64,000 nucleotides of DNA from Mycteria americana (taxonomy: Eukaryota > Chordata > Aves > Ciconiiformes > Ciconiidae). This document shows, piece after piece, positions 1 to 34,747 of the stretch. A model generated the notes under the pieces. That model did no database searches, had not been told where the DNA came from, and saw only the letters and a list, made by a program, of their open reading frames with translations. The first letter of the stretch is position 1. Every line of letters begins with the position of its first letter. The DNA is taken from positions 1,178,001 through 1,242,000 of the forward strand of contig NC_134368.1 in NCBI RefSeq assembly GCF_035582795.1, written 5' to 3'. Both the position numbers and the translations under genes were made by a program.

Positions 1-1845
1 GGGAAGGGTCTCATCGCCACATCGCAGCCGCGCACCGGTTCACCCAGTAACTCGGACGAGGAAGAAAGCCGCTTTTTTTAGAGAAGGAAATGAAGCCGAT
101 CTCATCAAAGCAGACTTTGGCAAAGCGCTCGCCGTGGTGGCTGGTGGGGAGTTGTGAATGAAACCGGAGCGAAAGATGAGTAGAGAACTCATCGCAGCGT
201 GGAGGAGAAGCTGTGGTCGAGGGGAGGTGGCGGAGGATATCGCTGAAAGACGAAGGATCGAGGCTGGAGGGAAATTGCTCAGGGACTTGTCAAGGGCTGC
301 GTCTGGCTGAGCTTGTTTACATCTCCAGTGATAGGGACTCAGGGCTTGATCATAATGGAGGATGAAAAGGACAGATCTCCTAATTAATGACAAGCTCTGC
401 ATGAACTTTAGCCACGAAGGCGAATGCGATCCTGCTCATCTGATATGTCACCGGTGCAGATGGGGAAGAGCTCGTGTCAGTCTACGAGGCATGAGGAAAC
501 CTTATTTAGCAGAACATGTTCAGCTTGGGCCATGGTGTTCAAGGGTGATGGGCGCAGAGAGGAACCGCAGAGGTGGGTCGAGGCCGGGAGAACCTCCTGC
601 AAGAGGATCCGAAGGCAGGAAGGGCTACGGAAAGCTTCTCTCTCCACCTATAAATGGAGGTGCGATCATCACCGAGGGCATCAGCCAGCCTTAGCGAAGG
701 AGTGAGAGCAGAGGACATCCAGGCTGGGAGCGAGGAGGTGCTGGGACGGGAAGGAGGAACCCAATGGGTCCTCTTCCCCTGAGGACCATGTTGCCACCCT
801 TCCCCAGCTGAACCCCACGTCAGGACTTTTGAGACCGGTGTCACCTCCACCCTTTCTCCCTCCTGTCCTTTAGCGTTTCCCCTCACCTCCCCAGCGGTGT
901 GGAACTGGGTTTCAGCACCAGAAATTCATGCCCGTCACTATCCGCTTCAGTTTTTATCGATCTTTTTATTGGAGTCGCCCATCTGTATTGCTGTGAATTG
1001 TTGGTATTCGGCGTCGTACCCAGGCAGATGACTGCTGCCCCTGCAAAGTCCCTCCCCGGCTGACCAAGAGCTCCCAGGAGAGGCAGGAGCACGGATCCCG
1101 CACAGAACAAAAGCCAAAACACCCGGGAAAAATGAGGTCCCACGGGAAGCCAGAGGTGGAGGGGGAATCGAACGGACGCTGGAGACCCTGACGAGGGCCC
1201 TTTGCTTTTATTGAGCTGTCTTTGTTTTCCAAAACCTGTAGAAGACCACCAGAACGTAAGAGCTGACCGTAGGGGACACCAGGGCTGAGGAACCTGTCTC
1301 TACTGGTGGCCAGTGGTGGAGGAGTAGAGAAAAGAGTACGTGGGGTGTAAAGTGGTCCCGTCCTTGCCGTGTCTTTCCAGCGTCTTAGGGAGCGCTCACC
1401 ACGAGGAGGTACCCAGATCATCATGTTAAATCTTGATGGCTCTGTTCTCCCGGGGGTTTTTCGAGCCTCTTCTTCAGCCCACTTGCATTTTGGCTTCCAG
1501 GGCACCCCGCGGCAGGGACTAACACCGTCTGTGCTGCCCAAGGAGGCTCTGCCTCCTGCCTTGCTCACGTTTCCAGCCGCGACCCGGTGACCACACCTGA
1601 TGCCTCCTCGTCCTTGCGTTAGGAAAAACCCTGACTCCCCCGGGCTGCACCGGCTGCGATGCTGGAGCCTCATCCCTTGGGGCTTGGCCCTTCCTTCTGC
1701 AGGATGCTCCCGTCTCTCTGCTTGCCCTTCTCTGGTGTGCGGTGACGGGGCTGTGCCCCCGCTCAGGTTGCTTGCTCCAAGGTGAGTGAGAGTGGTAACC
1801 GACCGACCGACACCCTGCCCTGGCTAGTGCTGCTCAGCCTCAAGT
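1..1845. other. VAX2: VAX2 intron 2, unassigned unique sequence
   Basis: No exon or repeat family was recognised. The first 700 bases are less GC-rich and more complex than the rest. Short open frames on both strands resemble no family I know. The missing homeodomain exon was looked for here and not found. Confidence 0.5.
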
Positions 1846-2072
1846 CAGACTAGATATAAAGAAGAAATCTGTTACGCTGAGGGTGGTGAAACGCTGGCCC
1901 AGGTTGCCCAGAGAGGTTGTAGATGCCCCATCCCTGGAAACATTCAAGGCGAGGTTGGACGGGGCTCTGAGCAACCTGATCGAGTGGCAGATGTCCCTGG
2001 CCATTGCAGGGGGGTTGGGCTGGATGATCCTTAATGGTCCCTTCCACCCCAAACCACGCTATGGTTCTGGGA
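1846..2072 (+). mobile_element. CR1-type LINE, 3' end fragment
   Basis: The sequence shows the characteristic 3' region of avian CR1 elements: TAGATATAAAGAAGAAATCT, then GGTTGCCCAGAGAGGTTGTA, GATGCCCCATCCCTGGAAAC, and a closing GGTCCCTTCCACCCCAAACC. Only the last about 230 bases are present, with no reverse transcriptase, as is usual for 5'-truncated copies. It lies in VAX2 intron 2. Confidence 0.9.
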
Positions 2073-4541
2073 TTCAGCGTCCCGCAGCCTCCTCCTGCCG
2101 CGTTAGGAGCTGCGATTCCGAGCGCTTTGCGGTGCAGAGAGCTTTGCAGGGGCTGTCCGTGCCTCAGTTTCCCTTCGCGCTGCAGTCCGTGTGAGCTGGG
2201 AAGTGGGGGGGGAAGCTGGCGCTGGGTTCCCAGCCCCGGAGCGGCAGCGGGCAGCGGGGCTCAGACGGGTGCCGGGCTGAAGGAAGCAGGGTTCGGGTTG
2301 GGCTCGTGGCAGCGGGGCTCTGGAGCACCCTGGTTTGGGGGCTCGGGGACGGGGATGGTCCTCGGCCGGGAGGATGGCCTCCAACACATCCCTCCATCTC
2401 CGTCCTGCCCGGCACAGCGAGGCGAGGCCGGGACTGGGCTGCTGCACCCAGGAAAGGCCAGGAGATGCTGGGCCCGATCCGCGGGCGGCGGTGGTGGGCG
2501 TGGGAAGGGTGGGTGCTCCCTGCCAAGGAGACGAGGAGCCCGCTGCCACCTCCCGCCGTACGCCCAGCTGGGCTTGGAAAATGCGGCTTGTGGGCAGCTC
2601 CTGGGCGCTTCGTGCCCATCCTCGAGGACAGAACCACGCTGACGGGGTTTTTTTTTGAGGTCTTGCTCTTCCAGAGTCGGTTGCTTGAGGGATGCTTCGA
2701 GCGGAGAGCGCTGGGGCCGTGCGTTTCTGGAGGGACTTACGCCAGACTTTCGTTAAGACGTCGATAACGACGCGGGGCTGCGGGGCTGCGGGAGGCCCAT
2801 TCGGCCCCGCCGCCGCTGCTGGGGGGGCTCGGTGCTCCCCAGAATCCGGCAGCTCGAGGGGGTCCCCGCCAGAAAAGCTGGTGGGCTGCTAATTCTGCGT
2901 CAGGTCGCCGTGCCCCGGGAAGCGGGACCGTGGGAGCGCTCAGCCCTGCCCAAACCCGTCCCGCTTGCCGGCACGGAGGGACCGACGGGGACGGTGGGGA
3001 GGGGACGTCAGCCCTGGGGACCCGGCTGGGCCGTGACGTGGGCCCAGCGGTCCCGCTGGCAATGAGGGATCGGGGGTCCCCGTGCGGGGCCGAGGCGTGC
3101 GTGGGCAGGGACCGTCCTCAAGAGCTTCCACGTGGGACCCTGCGGGTACGGGGGGGTAGGACGTGGGCTGGCAGCGGCCCGGCGTCCCAGGAGGTTTCGG
3201 CTGGGGGATGTTAGCTCAGCCCCGTGGTCCCGGTGTCCCCCCCATCCCGCGGGAGCACCTCCCGTCGCTCCTCCCCGAGCATCCCCAGCCTCCGGCCGGC
3301 TTCGCCCGGACGTCGGCTCCACTATTATGTCCCTGGAAAGGGGCCGGGGGGCTGAGACCTCCTCCGCCCCCACGCTCCATTAGCTCCGTACTGTGCGTCT
3401 ATTGTGCCGGAGGACGCGCGAGGGCCGTGTCAGTGAGCGACTGTCCTGGCCCCAGCGAGCTTCTGGTGACTTGGATGAGTTCGAGACCCGCTGGCCCCGG
3501 AGCAGACGGGGACGAAGCCTGTGCCGATGGGCTGGGGTTTACTCCCGGGGTCCCGGCCAGCGCCCGACTCGTCCGTTCCCGTCCGCCACGCTCTAATCCG
3601 AGTGTCTTCCCATCCGTCTCCTTCCCTCACCTCCATCTCCGTCCATCTGTCTGTCCCTCATGCCTCTCTCTGTCTCTCTCTCTGCCTCTCCTACCCCTCT
3701 GCTCTGCCAGGGAGGGACAGAAGCGGGGGGCTGCCCTCCCAGGGGAGAGGTTAGGGGGTGCGGGGGCAGCCGCAGGGGGACCGGAGCCGTGGGCTGGGGA
3801 CCGGGTCCACGTCCCGGCCGGGTGAGTCAGGTGCAGTTTTGGGGCAGGGGGGTCCCACGGGGCCTCAGCCCGGACTCGCTCCTTACTTCGGCCAGAGGCA
3901 GGTGGGGTGGGGACGTCCCCAGCTGGGTTCGGGCACAGAAGCGGGTCTGTGGCCAGCGATCCAGGGCCACCGGAAGCCATCCTGTCCCCTAACGTGGTTC
4001 CCCTGCGCCGTAGCAAGGCCAGGGACCCTCCACCCTGCTCGTGTCTTGGTCCGGCGAGGGAAGGGTTTGCAGGTGGGGACACAAACTTGGGTTCCATGAC
4101 CATGACAGAGGAGAACCCAGCACATCCCGTAGCTCAGCTCCCCCGGGAGAGCCAGGGCAGAGCCGGGCAGCGGCGGGGGGGCTCGGCCCCGGGCGCCGGG
4201 CTCCTGTCCCCAGGCTCCCATCCCCGGGCTCCCAATCCCGGGCTCTCGTCCCCAGGCTCTCGTCCCTGGGCTCCCATCCCCGGGCTCCTGTCCCGCTCCC
4301 TCCTGGCACCTGCAGGAATTCGCCATTTCCCTGGAAGCGGCAGGCGGGAGCGACTTCTCCGCAGTCCCTGTGGCGGGGGGTGGATCTCGCTTGGGTGTTT
4401 ATTTTAATACGTCTCTTTCTCTCTCGTATCTCTCACTCTCTCCTGGTTCTCGCCTCTCTTTCCCCGGCCCCCCCGCGCTCTCTTTCCATCCGTCCGTGCC
4501 TTTCTGTCCCCCTGCCCCGTCCCCCCCGCTCCCTCCCCCAG
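2073..4541. other. VAX2: VAX2 intron 2, GC-rich sequence without recognised genes
   Basis: This stretch runs up to the VAX2 exon acceptor. It contains a degenerate 14 bp repeat (GGGCTCCCATCCCC-like) at about 4198-4300 and a pyrimidine tract of over 100 bases before 4541. No coding exon was recognised. Confidence 0.5.
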
Positions 4542-5033
4542 GTCAAGGTCTGGTTCCAGAACCGACGCACCAAGCAGAAGAAGGACCAGAGCAGGGACTC
4601 TGAGAAACGTTCCACCGCCACCTCCGAGTCCTTCGCCACCTGCAACATCCTCCGGCTGCTGGAGCAAGGCCGGCTCCTCTCCGTCCCGGCCCCCCCCAGC
4701 CTCCTCTCTCCCACCTCCAACCCCATCGGCAGTCCGACGGGCGACGGATCCGGCTTGGCCACCCCGGGAACCACCTCTCCCGGGCTCGGCGGTGGAAGCA
4801 GCCCCCCGGGGCCGGGAGCCTTCAGCCTGCAGGTCCCTTCTCTCGCCTCCTCCTCCTCCTCCTCCTCCTCCTCGCCCAGGCTGCCGGCCGCCCCGCTGTG
4901 TTTTGGGGGGCCGCTCCTGGGCAGCCTGCACGACCTCCCGGGCGCTTACGGACTGGGCACTTCTGCTTTTGAGCCTTACACGCGCCTGGAAAGGAAAGAC
5001 AATTCTATACCCAGCAAGAAGCCGAGCCCTTAA
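4542..5033 (+). CDS. VAX2: VAX2, last coding exon (partial gene)
   Basis: This is the 3' terminal coding exon of ventral anterior homeobox 2, a nuclear homeodomain transcription factor that patterns the ventral eye. A CAG acceptor ends at 4541 after a long pyrimidine tract, and translation starts at the family's conserved exon junction with VKVWFQNRRTKQKKD, which is homeodomain recognition helix 3. The following block SESFATCNILRLLEQGRLLS and the C-terminal FEPYxxLERK motif match VAX2. The exon encodes 163 residues before TAA at 5031. A run of nine serines comes from a CCT microsatellite at about 4847-4873. I looked for the preceding exon (first part of the homeodomain) in 1-4541 and did not see it, so the upstream exons lie outside the window or in a gap. 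VAX2 rather than VAX1 is chosen because of this C-terminus and the adjacent ATP6V1B1 and TEX261. Confidence 0.95.
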   Translation, partial: VKVWFQNRRTKQKKDQSRDSEKRSTATSESFATCNILRLLEQGRLLSVPAPPSLLSPTSNPIGSPTGDGSGLATPGTTSPGLGGGSSPPGPGAFSLQVPSLASSSSSSSSSPRLPAAPLCFGGPLLGSLHDLPGAYGLGTSAFEPYTRLERKDNSIPSKKPSP

Positions 5034-6295
5034 ATCAAAATGAGTGTCAAAAAGTCTCCCTCCTCCCCGTCCCCGCGGTCCCCACGCACCCCGCGCCCCG
5101 CACCGGGGTTTGATTTGGCAAGTGGGCTGTGGAAGGCGGTTTTACCGCCCGTCGGGGCGTGGGTGCGAGTGTGCGCGCACGCGTGCGGGCGTGCACGCCT
5201 GGCCCCCGCCCCAGACGCACCGATGCAGCCGTGGATGACACCCTGCGACTCCTCTCCCTCGGGCTGATGCTGAACCCGGTCACGTCTGGGGGGGGGTCCC
5301 TGCGTCACCGGCGCTGTCCCGTCCCTCGCAGACACCGCTGGATCTGCCAGGGCCACGTCCCCCCTCCAGGTATCGCCCGTTCGGGGTCTGGAAGACGATG
5401 CTGTGGTCTTGCTGTGCGGGCTGGGAGAGGAGCAGCTCCAGGGGGGGATGTTGGGGGGTTGCTGATGCCCCGTGGTCTTTCGGTGCCTCTTACGGGTGGG
5501 ACCACAGAGCCCCGGTCCCTCTGGACCGTCACCCCGGGGCCCGCGGTGCTGGCGTCACCGCCGAAGCCCCGGGGAGCGGGAGGGCACCCTGAAAGGGAGA
5601 GCGCAGGGCGGCGCCGGGCTCTGTCCCTGCCTGGCCACGGTGTCCTCGGGCAAGTGTCGGGCCTCAGTTTCCCCACCTGCGTTTGTGTTCTGGCTGAGGT
5701 TGTCTCGGAGCGTCCCGGTGGCCGGGGGGTCCGGGTCCCCTCTGCCGGCGGGGAGCACCGCCTCCATGGGATGCTCGTCCTCCCGGACCCCCGGCCCGGG
5801 GCCAGGGGAGGTGGGGAGGTCTGGGGGCACTGATGGTGCTGGCGATGTCTCCGGCCCCCCCGCACCAGTGGTCCCCGTGCTCAGGAGCGAGCGGCCGCCC
5901 TGACTCACGAAACATCCCCAGGCTCCTCCGCGCCTGCTCCTGCGGAGCCAAACCACCGTCCCGGACCCTGTTTTGGTGCCGTCCCACCCCGGCAACCCCC
6001 CGGGGATGCTGGAGGAGCCTCCGACCTCCCGGGGGGGTTTGTGGTGAGCCGGGGCCAGGCCGGTGTCTGCCCCCCACCAAGGAAACCCCACCCAGGGGGG
6101 GATGCGGACGTGTGGGCAGTTGTGACGCTAGGATCGGTCCCTCTAGGGTTGATGGTGGGCTTGGAGCCCCGCCGGCGGCAAAAACGAGAGGGGCATTGCA
6201 TGAGGTGGCCCTTGGGGAAAGGGGCAGCCTGGCCGCCCTGGCATCTGCTGAGGGAGGTCTACGCTGGGCAGAGTCTGGCCCTTCTGTGCTGTGAG

Positions 6296-6725
6296 CATCT
6301 CCTTGGCAGGATGCTCTGTGGTGGCATCTCCTTGGCAGGGTACCCTGTGGTGGCATCTCCTTGGGAAGATGCTCTGCAGTTGCATCTCCTTGGCAGGATG
6401 CTCTGTGGTGGCATCTCCTCGGCAGGGTACCTTGTGGTGGCATCTCCTTGGCAAGATGCTCTGTGGTGGCACCTCCTCGGCAGGGTACCCTGTGGTGGCA
6501 TCTCCTTGGCAAGATGCTCTGTGGTGGCACCTCCTCGGCAGGGTACCTTGTGGTGGCATCTCCTTGGCAGGATGCTCTGTGGTGGCACCTCCTCGGCAGG
6601 GTACCCTGTGGTGGCATCTCCTTGGCAGGATGCTCTGTGGTGGCATCTCCTCGGCAGGGTACCCTGTGGTGGCATCGCCCTGCCAGGATGCTCTGCGGGC
6701 ACAGCCCTGGCAGGACACCCTGCAG
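6296..6725 (+). repeat. 30 bp minisatellite, alternating as 60 bp dimers
   Basis: About 14 copies alternate between a GGCAGGATGCTCTGTGGTGG form and a GGCAGGGTACCCTGTGGTGG form, joined by CATCTCCTTGG or CATCTCCTCGG. The unit is a multiple of three, so every frame stays open. It lies in the probable VAX2 3'UTR. Confidence 0.9.
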
Positions 6726-7009
6726 GGACATCGCTGTGGCAGGAGGAGCTGACACCCCGAGCCCCCTCCCAGCGCCCAGGAGCTGCCGTGGGGCTCCTCC
6801 CCCCCGCACACCCCCAAACCGAGGGGCTCCCGCGCCCTCCCGCTGCGCTTTGATGTCTAATGACGATAATTACGGCCCAGCCTGGCCCGGCCGAGCATCG
6901 CTGCGGGGCGGCAGCCCCCGCCCAGGCTGCTGCTCTGCAGGGCCCGGTCCCTAAGGGGGACACAGCCGCTGGCCCGCGTGTTGCCAGGATTTTGCAGGGA
7001 AATATTTAA

Positions 7010-7015
7010 AATAAA
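7010..7015 (+). promoter_or_regulatory. Poly(A) signal AATAAA, likely VAX2
   Basis: AATAAA lies in an AT-rich pocket inside GC-rich DNA and is followed by a GT/T-rich stretch (about 7030-7060), the usual arrangement of a cleavage site. It is the first canonical signal after the VAX2 stop. Confidence 0.55.
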
Positions 7016-7030
7016 TGCTTTTATGAAAAG

Positions 7031-8828
7031 GTTTCGGTGATTTTTATTTTTCCTTTAAATCGAGCGTTTCTATGAAATAGTATTTATTGTTCACCTCACG
7101 TCTGGAGCACTTTATGGGAGCGAGCCCTTAGGTCTCGCGCTGCTCTGCGGAGCTCAGGAGGGGTCGGCGTCCCCCGGCCGCAGGTGGGGAAACTGAGGCA
7201 GGGTTTGCCCGGGGATGCGGAAAGCAGGGACAGAGTTTGGTTCACGGGGACGAGCTCCCCTCTCCCGGCCCGGCTCAGACCACAGCTCGCTGCCAACACC
7301 TCCGTACCGCTCCCTAAATGTGGTATTTGCCGGATCCTCCCGGGGTGCTCAAACCCCGACACCCCGACGACGTGTTTGACTGAGGTTTGGGATTTTTGAC
7401 AGGACGATGACCTTCTCCCTTCCCCTCGTCACTTAATTTATATTTATATTGCCGTTCTTCATCCTTCCCCGGTCTGCAGACGTGGTATTTAAAGACAGCG
7501 AGCCGAGGCGGGCAGAGCGGGCAGCGGGGAAGCCGTGCCCACCCGGCTGTGCCCGTACGGAGGGACGCTGCCCGCAGGTAGGACCGCCCGCAGACCTCCC
7601 CGGGGACTTGTTCCGCTTTGGTTTTCCCTCTTTTCCCCGGGAGCGGGAATTTCCCGAGGTTATCGGACCCCCGTTCCTCCCACCCTGGGCTCACTGGGAG
7701 GAACCTTGGTCTGGTTCGATGGCGAGGTGACCCCCCCCTCGCACCTTCACAGGTGGAGGAGCTTTGGGGGCATTTCAGAGAAAGCAAGGTCCAATTGTGT
7801 TTTCAAAAGAGCCCCCAAAGCCTGGGAGTTTCGGGGGGTCCCCGGTGTGTTTGCCCAGCTTGGGGCATCCTTGCGGGGCTCCCGCGTCCTCCTCCCCCTG
7901 CTCAGAGGGAGAAGCGGAAAGCGAGGCAGGGAGGCCACGGGCTGCCCTGCAATGAAATGGCAAGCCCCTTCCGCAAAATTAAACCCAAATGCTGCTTTCA
8001 CAAAGGCCCCAAATCCCATCCAAAGCTGCTGCTTCTCCAAAGTTTCTTCTCCCAAAGCAAACATCCCCAGCGAAGCCGTCCCGGGGGGGTTAGGAAGGTC
8101 CCGCGGGGAAGCCGGCTCGCTGCCAGCCCGCCCCGCTCTGCTCGCCTCCAGCAGCTCCTCCGGACTCGTACAGTTGGGAAGAAAAAGTAAAAAAAAAAAA
8201 AAAAAAAAAAGAAAAAAGTACTGGATGTAAAACTTAAACGCATAACGTGGTTTCTAATAGTTAATAAAAGTTATGTCCTGCCTCCTGCCTGCCTCCTCCT
8301 CCTCCATCGCCTTCGGGAGCTGCGGCTGAGCCGCTCTCCACCACGGCTCTCCCCGTAGCAGCAGCCTTCGGCGCTGGCTTTGCAGGGAGGTATTTGGAAG
8401 CCCATCGTTGCCTGCTCTTCCTGGCCTCCGGGCATCTCAGAGCCCCCTCCGTGCCTGCACCCTCAGAGACACCTCCACTACAGCCCCCGCCCGCCCAGCA
8501 GCACCCCCTGCCCCCCCCCGACACCCCCCGCCCCGGCAGGCACGGGGCTGCCCTGGGCCCAGGCCCCCGTCCCAGGCGCCGTGCCACCACCCATCACACC
8601 CGCCACGAGCCCCCGCGCCATCCCAGCCCTGCTCTGCCTCTGCACCGGCACCCAGAGCCTGCAGCGGGTGGGGGGTGCAGACCCTTCACCCCACCCCTAC
8701 CCATAACCCCACCCCTACCCCAGCCCCCCCCGACATATCCCCACCCTGCCCCTCCACTAACGCTGCCCCAAACGCCAGCTTTACCCCAGCCTTGTCCCCA
8801 CAGCTCCCCCAGACGTGTCCCATCCTAA
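7031..8828. other. Intergenic sequence between VAX2 and ATP6V1B1
   Basis: No gene was recognised. It starts AT-rich (7031-7110), has a second AT-rich pocket near 7430-7455, and holds a 22-base A tract at 8189-8210 and an unused-looking AATAAA at 8263-8268. Confidence 0.5.
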
Positions 8829-9193
8829 TTCCACCCCATCCCTACCCTTATCCCTATCGCTATCCCTATCATCTCTACCCCATCCCTATCCCTATCCCTA
8901 TCCTTATCCCTATCCCTATCCCTATCCCTATCCCTATCCCTATCCCTATCCCAACCCTATCCCACCCCATCCCACCCCAATCCCACCCCAATCCCATCCC
9001 CATCCCCATCCCATCCCATCCCATCCCATCCCATCCCACCCCACCCCACCCCACCCCAATCCCATCCCATCCCATCCCATCCCACCCCAATCCCACTCCA
9101 ATCCCATCCCATCCCCACCCCACCCCACCCCACCCCAATCCCATCCCATCCCAATCCCAATCCCAATCCCAATCCCAATCCCAATCCCAATCC
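8829..9193 (+). repeat. CCCTAT hexamer array grading into CCCAT/CCCAC/CCCAAT
   Basis: A run of CCCTAT hexamers at about 8845-8956 grades into CCCAT and CCCAC pentamers and ends as CCCAAT hexamers at 9146-9193. It lies 180 bases upstream of the ATP6V1B1 start codon. It resembles, but is not, the CCCTAA telomere repeat. Confidence 0.9.
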
Positions 9194-9194
9194 C

Positions 9195-9372
9195 ACCCCA
9201 CTTTAGCCTTCCCCCCCCGCCCCGCCGAGGGCCCGGGGGCGGCTCCCGCCGCTCCCTCCCGCGGTCACGGCGCACACGGGGCTGCGGGCGGGGCGGCCCC
9301 GACGGGCCGGGACCGGCTGGGGCCGGGCCGGGGCTACAAAGCCCGGGGCTGCCGCCCGCGCCCAGCCCCGCC
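9195..9372 (+). promoter_or_regulatory. Putative ATP6V1B1 promoter and 5'UTR, CpG-rich
   Basis: The 180 bases before the ATP6V1B1 start codon are rich in CpG and GC-box-like GGGCGG motifs and have no clear TATA box. They sit between two tandem arrays (8829-9193 and 9457-9870). The transcription start was not determined. Confidence 0.45.
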
Positions 9373-33740
<24,368 letters not shown>

Positions 33741-33887
33741 CCCCCCCCAGCTTTGGGGTCAGCTTTGGGGAACAGCCTTGCCCCCCCAACCCTCTACGGC
33801 CCATCCAAAGGTCCGACCGGTGGGGCTGGCCGGGGTTGGCAGAGGGCTGCGGGTCCCAAAGCGGTGAGAAACCTCTTCTCCTTGCTC

Positions 33888-33893
33888 AATAAA
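33888..33893 (+). promoter_or_regulatory. Poly(A) signal AATAAA of ATP6V1B1
   Basis: AATAAA lies 148 bases after the ATP6V1B1 stop codon and is followed by GTGGTC. It implies a short 3'UTR ending near 33910, leaving about 0.8 kb before the next gene. Confidence 0.8.
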
Positions 33894-34227
33894 ACCAGCG
33901 TGGTCACCAAACCCCCCCCTGCTCCAGTGCTTCCCACCCTGGCCGTTTCCTCCCGGCCCCTGGTCCGTTCCCATCCTCCTGCCCGCACCCTGCGGCGGCA
34001 GCGCTCCCTGCCCGGGCTGCCGGGGGCAGGCAGGGCTCCTCGCCTGGCAGGGCGGGGGTGCGGGAAGCTGCCCGAGCTCCGGCCAACACAGCCGGCATCT
34101 CCTCAAACCACGGCGTTTGTCAATTTTGAGATGACCTGGGAGGTGTAAAAGCCGTGAAGGGGGGGGGGGGGGGGGGTGTTTGCTGCAGAGCTGCACGGGG
34201 AAGGACCCGGTGGAGTTGGCAGCGGAA

Positions 34228-34290
34228 GGTTTGCAGTTGGGCTCGAAGATCTTAAAGGTCTTTTCCAACCGAAATGATCCCGTGACCTGA
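34228..34290 (+). mobile_element. CR1 LINE, terminal fragment
   Basis: The motif TTGGGCTCGAAGATCTTAAA followed by GGTCTTTTCCAACCGAAATG is the extreme 3' end of a CR1 element. Only about 60 bases remain. Confidence 0.75.
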
Positions 34291-34417
34291 GCATCTCCCC
34301 GGGTAAAAGCAGCTCGCGGCCAGGGCAGAGGGAGTTTCGGTTCCCAGTGCCTTTTGCACCAGCACTTCTCCCCTGCACAGCCCCTGCTGTGAAAGCCGTC
34401 CCGCTCCGCTGGGTCTG

Positions 34418-34530
34418 GCTTTGCATCCGCACCACGGCTCGGCCAGGTCTGGCTTTGCACCCCCACCACGGCTCGGCCAGGTCTGGCTTTGCACCCCCAC
34501 CACGGCTCGGCGCGGTCTGGCTTTGCACCC
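34418..34530 (+). repeat. 34 bp direct repeat, about three copies
   Basis: Three tandem copies of a unit containing GTCTGGCTTTGCACCCCCAC followed by CACGGCTCGGCCAG, lying just upstream of the putative shootin promoter. Confidence 0.85.
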
Positions 34531-34539
34531 CCACCGAGA

Positions 34540-34747
34540 GCTCCCTCGCTGCTGCGGATCCCCATCCTGCCCGGGTCGGGGTGCTCAGCCCGCGCTGGAG
34601 CCGCTGGCGGCGGTGCAGCCACCGAGCCTGCACCCAGGCCGCGTGGTTTCACTTCCCTGCGGCGGGCGGGGAGGGCGAGGCGAGCGCCGGGGTGGGGGCA
34701 GGCACCCTGCCGAGCTCGGGGTGCCGGGTGCCAGCGGCCCCGCCGCC
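34540..34747 (+). promoter_or_regulatory. Putative promoter of the shootin-family gene
   Basis: This is a CpG-rich, repeat-free stretch directly before the Kozak ATG at 34748, with several GC-box-like GGCGGG motifs. It begins right after the 34 bp repeat at 34418-34530. The transcription start was not determined. Confidence 0.35.

Larger units (their letters stand above)
5034..7030 (+). other. VAX2: Probable VAX2 3' untranslated region
   Basis: No AATAAA or ATTAAA was seen between the VAX2 stop and the AATAAA at 7010-7015. That signal is followed within about 20 bases by a GT- and T-rich downstream element, so a 3'UTR of about 2 kb is the simplest reading. It would include the 30 bp minisatellite at 6296-6725 and an AT-rich end near 7000. 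This is inferred without transcript data; a shorter 3'UTR with a non-canonical signal is possible. Confidence 0.5.
33911..34539. other. Intergenic sequence between ATP6V1B1 and the shootin gene
   Basis: Contains a poly-G tract near 34160-34176, a CR1 tail fragment (34228-34290) and three copies of a 34 bp unit (34418-34530). No gene was recognised. Confidence 0.5.

Noticed and set aside
1-4541. Upstream VAX2 exons with the first part of the homeodomain
   Set aside because: No sequence encoding the conserved RPKRTRTSFT-type segment was seen in any frame.
8263-8268. AATAAA as the VAX2 poly(A) signal
   Set aside because: An earlier AATAAA with a better downstream element exists at 7010, so this one is less likely, though not excluded.
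8845-8956. Interstitial telomere repeat
   Set aside because: The unit is CCCTAT, not CCCTAA, and it grades into CCCAT. It is at most telomere-like.
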